Assembly: GCA_045580405.1 (NCBI GenBank)
Contig: JAZNNT010000024.1
Location: 1-19,230, forward strand
Source of the DNA: SIG452 sp045580405
Lineage (GTDB): Bacteria; Bacillota; Clostridia; UMGS1840
Length of the DNA: 19,230 nucleotides
Reading direction: 5' to 3'
In this document: piece after piece, positions 13,928 through 19,230 of the stretch
How the letters are laid out: the number at the start of each line of letters is the position of its first letter
Position numbering within the stretch: the stretch's first letter is position 1
Made by a program: the position numbers and the translations under genes
Notes under the pieces: model-generated
What the model was told of the DNA's origin: nothing
Database searches by the model: none
What the model saw: only the letters and a program-made list of their open reading frames with translations

Positions 13928-15301
13928 ATGAGCGAACTTACAACCGGCGAGCTTCGGCAGGAAAATAAAATGGGCGTGATGCCCATTCCAAAATTATTAA
14001 TCAGTATGTCATTGCCAATTATCATTTCAATGTTAGTGCAGGCATGTTATAATATTGTCGACAGTGTATTTGTAGCACAAATTGACCCCGAGAATAAGGC
14101 GTTTACGGCGGTTAGCCTTGCATTTCCTGTGCAAAATCTGATGATTGCTGTGGGAGCAGGTACCGGCGTTGGTATTAATGCGCTATTGTCCAGAAGTTTG
14201 GGGGAAAAGAACTACGACAAGGCAAATAGAGTTGCTAATACCGGTATTTATTTGGCATTTTTTAGTTTCGTTGTTTTTTGTTTATTTGGCTTTTTCTTTT
14301 CTGATATGTATTCCAAATTTCAGACAAACGATCCTGAAATTGCTAACTATTGCTATGATTATATGCGAGTAATCTGTATCGGTTCTTTGGGAATATTTAT
14401 GCAAATCACAATGGAACGCTTGCTGCAGGCAACAGGAAAATCTTTTTTGTCCATGGTGGTGCAGTTAGCCGGTGCAATTTTCAATTTGATTTTTGATCCT
14501 ATTCTGATTTTCGGTTTGTTTGGATTTCCGAAAATGGGCATTGCCGGCGCAGCTCTTGCCACCGTGTTAGGACAGTTTGTGTCTATGAGCTTGGGAATTG
14601 TTATTAATATTCGTTACAATCGGGAAATCAAGATTTCACCGTTTCATTACCATCCTGATAGAAAAACAGTAGGTGGTATTTATGCGATTGGGGTTCCGTC
14701 TATTCTTTTGATGTCTATCGGCACGGTGATGACTCTTTGTATGAATGAAATTCTGATGAGTTCTGTAGCAGCGGATGCTGTTTTTGGTCCATACTTTAAA
14801 TTGCAAAGCTTCTTTATTATGCCTGTTTCCGGTTTAAATAACGGTATGGTGCCCATTATTGCCTATAACTACGGCGCTAAAAACAAAGATCGTATTTTAT
14901 CAACCATTCGTTTGAGTTGTCTGATTGCTTCCGGAATTATGCTTCTTGGTATGACAGTATTTTTGCTGTTTCCAAGACAGCTCCTGGCGATGTTCAGTGC
15001 TTCTTCTGAAATGGTTGCAATTGGGATTCCGGCACTTCGGATTATCAGCTTGCATTACATTTTGGCAGGAGTGTGCATTATTTTTCTTTCTGTCTTTCAG
15101 GCAGTTGGAAAAAGCATGTATAGCTTGTTTGTATCTTTGGGCAGACAGCTTGTGGTGTTGATACCTGTGGCGTGGCTATTGTCACGTTGGTTTGGCATCG
15201 GAGCAGTCTGGTGGGCATTTCCCTTGGCAGAACTGATGTCTTTGCTTTTGTCTGTTTTATTTATGATTCGTGTGTACAGAAGACACATTAAACCGTTATA
15301 A
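13928..15301 (+). CDS. MATE family efflux transporter
   Basis: A 457-residue polytopic membrane protein of the multidrug and toxic compound extrusion family, which exports cationic drugs or metabolites using Na+ or H+ gradients. The N-terminal pattern MGVMPIPKLLISMSLPI, followed by YNIVDSVFVAQI (41-52), is characteristic. The two-fold repeat is visible, with a second half carrying 'GLNNGMVPIIAYNYGAKN'. About 12 helices are evident and length is typical. ATG at 13928 has GGAGG (13916-13920) seven bases upstream. The upstream in-frame start at 13898 would begin inside the transcription start region and is false. It stands alone with its own promoter and terminator and has no adjacent MarR-type regulator. 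The substrate cannot be predicted. Confidence 0.93.
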   Translation: MSELTTGELRQENKMGVMPIPKLLISMSLPIIISMLVQACYNIVDSVFVAQIDPENKAFTAVSLAFPVQNLMIAVGAGTGVGINALLSRSLGEKNYDKANRVANTGIYLAFFSFVVFCLFGFFFSDMYSKFQTNDPEIANYCYDYMRVICIGSLGIFMQITMERLLQATGKSFLSMVVQLAGAIFNLIFDPILIFGLFGFPKMGIAGAALATVLGQFVSMSLGIVINIRYNREIKISPFHYHPDRKTVGGIYAIGVPSILLMSIGTVMTLCMNEILMSSVAADAVFGPYFKLQSFFIMPVSGLNNGMVPIIAYNYGAKNKDRILSTIRLSCLIASGIMLLGMTVFLLFPRQLLAMFSASSEMVAIGIPALRIISLHYILAGVCIIFLSVFQAVGKSMYSLFVSLGRQLVVLIPVAWLLSRWFGIGAVWWAFPLAELMSLLLSVLFMIRVYRRHIKPL

Positions 15302-15310
15302 TTAAAAAAA

Positions 15311-15337
15311 CAGGTTCAATTTTGAACCTGTTTTTTT
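15311..15337 (+). terminator. intrinsic terminator after the MATE gene
   Basis: CAGGTTCA (15311-15318) pairs with TGAACCTG (15323-15330) around a four-base loop, with A's before (15304-15310) and seven T's after (15331-15337). The flanking A/T runs extend the stem and would let it work in both directions. Confidence 0.94.
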
Positions 15338-15410
15338 AGTGGATATGCTTTTTTAGACCCCTTTTTGCATAGGTTTATATGGAGAACACTACAGAACAGG
15401 GGAGATTGCT

Positions 15411-15647
15411 ATGACAGAACGTGTGCGGGAGCTGCAAAAAAAAGAAGTGATTGATTTATCCAACGGAAAACGCATGGGATTTGTTTATGATGCAGAAATT
15501 AATCTGCAAACAGGTAAGCTGGAGAGTCTGGTGGTTCCGTGCCGAAGCTCCATTTTTCGTTTTTTCTGGAAATACGAGGAAACTATAGTTGGTTTCGATC
15601 AGATTAAAAAAATCGGTGATGATATTATCTTAGTTGATTTAAGATAA
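15411..15647 (+). CDS. YlmC/YmxH-family (PRC-barrel-like) sporulation protein
   Basis: A small 78-residue protein. The pattern 'KKEVIDLSNGKRMGFVYDAEINLQTGKLESLVVP' followed by 'IKKIGDDIILVD' (shown here in parts) matches the YlmC/YmxH family, a PRC-barrel-like fold annotated as sporulation-associated in Bacillus and Clostridia. No biochemical activity is established that I know of. The protein is soluble with no signal peptide. ATG at 15411 has an SD, GGGGAG (15399-15404), with good spacing. The 73 bases between the MATE terminator and this gene contain no clear SigA promoter. TGCATA (15366-15371) hints at a sporulation sigma -35 but lacks a convincing -10. No clear terminator follows. Confidence 0.82.
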   Translation: MTERVRELQKKEVIDLSNGKRMGFVYDAEINLQTGKLESLVVPCRSSIFRFFWKYEETIVGFDQIKKIGDDIILVDLR

Positions 15648-15710
15648 TACCAATACCTGAAAATTGCATTGAAAACAGCTAAAAAATCAGTAAATTATTA
15701 TAAAAAATCA

Positions 15711-15739
15711 TTGACTTTCTATTTGTTTTATGTTAATAT
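15711..15739 (+). promoter_or_regulatory. SigA promoter for the first SLH protein
   Basis: The -35 TTGACT (15711-15716), a 17-base spacer and the -10 TAATAT (15734-15739) with a TGT extension. The leader is about 56 bases and ends in the SD GAGGGG (15787-15792). The preceding 15648-15710 is AT-rich and shows nothing else that I can support. Confidence 0.75.
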
Positions 15740-15801
15740 ATACAAGTAGAAGTTTATAGTAATTATAGTTGCTTGTTAAGATATAAGAGGGGTTTCCTGG
15801 T

Positions 15802-16839
15802 ATGAGAAGATTCTGTGTGCGTATATTTTGCTTAGCAATGGCGTTTCTGACATTAAATACAGCACCTGCATTTGCAATCAGTAATGCAGATACCATGCGG
15901 GTCTTTAAACGAGTTGTTCAAAATGAAATGTTTCTGCCTCAGCTGTATTCGGCAGTTCCTCTGTATGAACAGTTGTCAATTACCAATGAGTCCGTCAATG
16001 AGAAAATGAAGGAGAATATCCGCATTATTTTGACGAAGGCTGAGCGAGAAAAAGAACAGGGAATTTTAACCAGAGAGAATCTGAGAGACCGCTTGCAGAC
16101 TCTCACGGTTGATACCGCTTTGAATATGGAAGCTGCATATATTGCACTCTGTACCGATGCGTTTTCTGAGGAAACGGTTAAAACTCTATTAAACGGAATT
16201 GTTCCGGCAGAGTTCCAGCCTTTATATCTGGCGATTGCAGAAGAGGCTTACGTTATCTTGGGTTTTGGGAAACAAACAAAACCAACCCATGTTTTTGATG
16301 ACCTTGTGGGTTACGAGTGGGCTGAGGAGGCCATTGCAGAGTTGTTTGACCGTGATATTATCAATGGTGTCAGCGATTTCTCCTTTGCACCGTCTGCCAC
16401 GGTTACCCGTGAACAGTTTGCAAAAATGATTTGCATTGCGTTTTCCATTGAAGCCGGAGCAGAAAAACCGGTTTTCTCTGATGTACTGGAAAACGATTGG
16501 TTTTATCCTTACGTTACCACTATGGCAAGTCAGAAATTGATTTTAGGGGTTGGAAACGGAATGTTTGGCTCCGGTCAGGATATCACCCGTCAGGATATGG
16601 CGGTTCTGATGTTCAGAATCGGCGAGCTGCTCGGTTTATTTGACCGAAGCACTGCCCAAACCGCCGGGTTTGAGGATGAACGTTATATTGCTTCCTACGC
16701 AAAAACAGCTGTTATCACTTTAAAAGAACTTGGTATTATTCAGGGAAATGAATTAAACTGTTTTAATCCCACCATGTCAGCAACCCGTGCAGAATCTGCA
16801 CAAATGCTGTATCGTTGCTATCAATATGCAAATAAATAA
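15802..16839 (+). CDS. secreted protein with three C-terminal SLH domains
   Basis: A 345-residue exported protein. A signal peptide occupies about residues 1-25 (basic start, hydrophobic core, then a likely cut after PAFA). Residues 26-160 are a mostly helical, Glu/Leu-rich region that I do not recognise. Three S-layer homology repeats follow at about 163-212, 224-275 and 288-341. They carry the usual pattern of an aromatic 'F-D/S-D-V' start, 'A-I-A-E-L' helix and a 'T-R-E/Q/A' turn: VTREQF, ITRQDM, ATRAES. SLH triplets bind pyruvylated secondary cell-wall polymer and hold proteins on the cell surface. The protein is mostly anchor plus a small helical head, so it may be structural or an adaptor. 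The next gene, 45 bases on, encodes another SLH protein, so the two may be co-transcribed. Confidence 0.86.
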   Translation: MRRFCVRIFCLAMAFLTLNTAPAFAISNADTMRVFKRVVQNEMFLPQLYSAVPLYEQLSITNESVNEKMKENIRIILTKAEREKEQGILTRENLRDRLQTLTVDTALNMEAAYIALCTDAFSEETVKTLLNGIVPAEFQPLYLAIAEEAYVILGFGKQTKPTHVFDDLVGYEWAEEAIAELFDRDIINGVSDFSFAPSATVTREQFAKMICIAFSIEAGAEKPVFSDVLENDWFYPYVTTMASQKLILGVGNGMFGSGQDITRQDMAVLMFRIGELLGLFDRSTAQTAGFEDERYIASYAKTAVITLKELGIIQGNELNCFNPTMSATRAESAQMLYRCYQYANK

Positions 16840-16884
16840 TGAAATGTGTTAAAAATATAATTATATAAAAAGGAGCAAAAAACT

Positions 16885-19122
16885 ATGAAAAGAATCATTG
16901 CTTTGCTTTTGGCAATCATGATGTTACCGATTTTCACTTTGGTATCTCAGGCTGCCGGTACTGTTCCTACAATGAGTGAACAGGAATTTAAAGAAGTTCT
17001 GTTAGGTATGCAGACCACTCCCGGTGCAACCGATTACGGTGCAGACTTAATCAGAGCGTACAGAAACATTTCTAAAGATCAGTTAGATGTGATGAGAGCG
17101 TATTACAATGATACTGCTTCTCCTGCTTCATCTCCCATTCCTTCTGCACCGCCTTTCCTTACAGCGGACGAAGTGGATATTTTAACATACGGATTCATCA
17201 AACTGATGACCTTCCCGGATGCGAAAAACGGAACCTCTGCGAATCCCAATACCAGTGATAATGACATCGGCGATGCAGATATCAACAGAGCTACTGCAGC
17301 TTTCTACACCGATGTGACCTTCGGTTCCACCACCGCAAAACCGGCTGATATTTTAAACAAGCTCACTTTTGATGACCCTGCTGATACAGAAGGTTATATG
17401 ACCAAAAATGCATTGGGTGCATTTGTAATTGATTTCCAGAAAAATTTAAGAAGACAAGCTGCAGGCAATATGAGCGCATTTTTAGCTGCATATTGTACTC
17501 CCGGTGCTGCTAATTATGTAGATGCTGTGATTCCCTTTGTTGAAAAAGCAGCAGCGGATGCACTGACTACTCCCGCTGGAGACGAGCTTGCACTTGCAAA
17601 AACTGCAATGCTTGGCAATGGTATGTTGATGGAAGATTTATCCGGCAACATTTCTGAGGATTCTGCATTCATTAAATTGATTGTTCATGCAATTAACACC
17701 TTAAAAGATGATGATGCTGATGTAATGGCAACTGTAATGAATACCATTATGTCCGGTGTTATGGATGCTAAAGTAGAAGTATATTCTGATTTAGCAGGAA
17801 CCAATAAAACTGCCACTGTTGAACCGAACAATTTAGTTGTTGATTTTAAGGTTGGCGAAACTGTTTACTTAAAAGTGATTTCTGATGAGCTGGTAAAACT
17901 GTTTGAACGCGGTGAAGAAGCATCTTTAACTTTTGTTCCCAGTTTATCTGCAAGCTTAGATGCCGGCGTGGTTGATAACGCAGACAACTTAATTAGCATT
18001 GCAACTGTAGATAGAGAGAGTGGCATGTTAAAATTAACCGGCGCTGCTGAAGGAACCGGTATTTTAAAATTATACAGAGATACCAATGCTAACTTTGAAG
18101 GTACTGTAAACGGAAATGTAAAAGAGCTGTTTATGGAGCTGGATATTATTGTTAACAGACGTACCAGCCCTGCTGGTCCCTCCGGTCCTTCCTCTCAACA
18201 GAGAGTAGAAGCTCCTACCATTACTTTTGAAGTAGATGCTGATAAAAATATCACGGTTGTTTTAGAAACCAAAACCCCCGGTGCAACTATTTACTATACC
18301 ACCGATGGTTCCGCTCCTACTAAAGATTCATTAAAATATGAAGGACCTTTTAATGTTCCGGATAAAACTACGATTAAAACCTTTGCTGTAAAACCCGGTT
18401 GGATTGACAGTTATGTGACCACTGATACCATTGACTTATCTGCAGGAACTGTTCCCGGCTTGACCGGCGAGCATATTGCTTATGTTCATGGTAGAGACAC
18501 CGGTAACTTTGATGCAGAAGATAATGTTACCAGAGCAGAAGTAACTGCAATGTTCTCCCGTTTAATCGTGAAGAAAATGGTATTCTTAGACGGTTCTGAA
18601 AGCAAGTTCTCCGATGTTAACGAAGGAGACTGGTATGCTGCATACATTAAATACTTAAGCAATGTTGGTATTGTAAACGGTTACGAAGACGGTACCTTTG
18701 GACCTAACAAACCGATTACCCGTGCAGAATTTGCAACAATTGCTTCCAGATTCTTTGAACTGGAAGCAGGTAATGACAACAACTTCCCCGATGTTGCAGA
18801 CAATCATTGGGCAAAAGACTTTATTGATTCTGCAGCAATCAAAGGTTGGTTAGTTGGTTATGAAGACGGTACCTTCCGTCCTGATCAGCCCATCAAACGT
18901 TCCGAAGCTGTTACCATTATCAACAGAATGTTGAACCGTGTAGCTGACAAAGAATACATTGAAGCAAATATGGAAGATGTTCTGACTTATCCGGATCTGG
19001 ATAAAGCTCATTGGGCATACTACGAAATCTTAGAAGCAAGCAACTGGCATGACCATAAAGTAGAAAACAATATTGAATTCTGGACTGATATTTTCTACGA
19101 AGAAAGATTTAATGCATCCTGA
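16885..19122 (+). CDS. large secreted surface protein with CHB_HEX_C-like and SLH domains
   Basis: A 745-residue exported protein. The signal peptide is about 1-24 (cut near SQAAG). Residues 25-290 are an unrecognised helical region, with a Pro/Ser-rich stretch at 79-90. Residues about 295-425 are beta-rich, possibly Ig-like. A Pro/Gly/Ser linker (428-440) leads into a chitobiase C-terminal-like (FN3-type) module at 442-517 with the typical PGATIYYTTDGSAPT. SLH repeats follow: a degenerate one near 530-562 (VTRAE), two good ones at 575-622 (VNGYEDGTFGPNKPITRAEF) and 634-682, and a partial one after 701. ATG at 16885 has AAGGAG (16870-16875). Arginine is nearly all AGA with some CGT, like the ABC ATPase, suggesting high expression. 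No catalytic domain is recognisable, so this may be an S-layer-like or substrate-binding surface protein. Confidence 0.86.
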   Translation: MKRIIALLLAIMMLPIFTLVSQAAGTVPTMSEQEFKEVLLGMQTTPGATDYGADLIRAYRNISKDQLDVMRAYYNDTASPASSPIPSAPPFLTADEVDILTYGFIKLMTFPDAKNGTSANPNTSDNDIGDADINRATAAFYTDVTFGSTTAKPADILNKLTFDDPADTEGYMTKNALGAFVIDFQKNLRRQAAGNMSAFLAAYCTPGAANYVDAVIPFVEKAAADALTTPAGDELALAKTAMLGNGMLMEDLSGNISEDSAFIKLIVHAINTLKDDDADVMATVMNTIMSGVMDAKVEVYSDLAGTNKTATVEPNNLVVDFKVGETVYLKVISDELVKLFERGEEASLTFVPSLSASLDAGVVDNADNLISIATVDRESGMLKLTGAAEGTGILKLYRDTNANFEGTVNGNVKELFMELDIIVNRRTSPAGPSGPSSQQRVEAPTITFEVDADKNITVVLETKTPGATIYYTTDGSAPTKDSLKYEGPFNVPDKTTIKTFAVKPGWIDSYVTTDTIDLSAGTVPGLTGEHIAYVHGRDTGNFDAEDNVTRAEVTAMFSRLIVKKMVFLDGSESKFSDVNEGDWYAAYIKYLSNVGIVNGYEDGTFGPNKPITRAEFATIASRFFELEAGNDNNFPDVADNHWAKDFIDSAAIKGWLVGYEDGTFRPDQPIKRSEAVTIINRMLNRVADKEYIEANMEDVLTYPDLDKAHWAYYEILEASNWHDHKVENNIEFWTDIFYEERFNAS

Positions 19123-19142
19123 TTGTAGGTAGTTTTAAAGAC

Positions 19143-19170
19143 TGCACTCTTTGTGAGTGCACTCTTTTTT
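19143..19170 (+). terminator. intrinsic terminator after the second SLH gene
   Basis: TGCACTC (19143-19149) pairs with GAGTGCA (19155-19161) around a five-base loop, followed by CTC and six T's (19165-19170). It closes the SLH unit. The remaining 60 bases to the window end show no gene that I can support. Confidence 0.88.
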
Positions 19171-19230
19171 ATGGATAAAACAGAGCTTTAATCTATCCGA
19201 TTATACTTTTGGGATTTATGCTGTTTGTTC

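Noticed and set aside
15366..15393. Sporulation sigma (SigG/SigE) promoter upstream of the YlmC/YmxH gene
   Set aside because: TGCATA resembles a SigG -35, but the candidate -10 (CACTACA) is poor and the spacing of 15 is wrong.
1..19230. CRISPR arrays, insertion sequences, prophage, integrase or toxin-antitoxin genes
   Set aside because: I looked for regular repeats, transposase or integrase motifs and small paired ORFs and found none. The only tRNA has no att-like duplication visible in the window.

Overview
The window is AT-rich chromosomal DNA from a low-GC Firmicute. It is most likely an uncultured or gut-type, spore-forming member of the Clostridia. The evidence is a CwlD-type cortex amidase, a YlmC/YmxH-family sporulation protein, SLH-anchored surface proteins, strong Shine-Dalgarno sites and consensus SigA promoters. 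I see no phage, transposon, CRISPR or conjugation genes. The layout is short transcription units, each with its own promoter and usually an intrinsic terminator.

Layout: (1) 1-1856: 3' part of an OmpR/VanR-like response regulator and its membrane histidine kinase. (2) 1900-3270, minus strand: RlmD/RumA-type 23S rRNA uracil-5-methyltransferase, convergent with the kinase across a shared bidirectional terminator. (3) 3524-4639: a stand-alone MsmX/UgpC-type sugar ABC ATPase. (4) 4715-5906: promoter, yybP-ykoY (Mn2+) riboswitch with terminator, then a CaCA cation exchanger. (5) 5939-6673, minus strand: PHP-domain metal hydrolase. (6) 6839-6915: tRNA-Pro(GGG). (7) 7028-8251: an OPA-like MFS transporter. 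(8) 8328-9749: type I glutamine synthetase with Phe at the adenylylation position. (9) 9862-13081: an operon of a TetM/EF-G-like GTPase fused to a Rae1/YacP-like NYN endoribonuclease domain, plus a translationally coupled MBL-fold hydrolase. (10) 13154-13846: CwlD, with its ribosome-binding site inside a strong hairpin. (11) 13928-15301: MATE efflux pump. (12) 15411-15647: YlmC/YmxH protein. (13) 15802-19122: two secreted SLH-domain proteins.

The most interesting element is the GTPase-NYN fusion at 9862-12441. TetM/EF-G-like GTPases bind the ribosomal A site, and Rae1 (YacP) cleaves mRNA in the A site. One polypeptide carrying both suggests a self-delivering ribosome-associated nuclease, perhaps for ribosome rescue or translation quality control. 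The loop that TetM uses against tetracycline is replaced, so a 'tetracycline resistance' label would probably mislead. Regulatory RNA is the second theme: the Mn2+ riboswitch, the cwlD hairpin that overlaps both the SD and a U-tract, and a hairpin between the SD and start codon of the rRNA methyltransferase gene.

Everything here was read by eye. Family names come from recalled motifs, not from searches.
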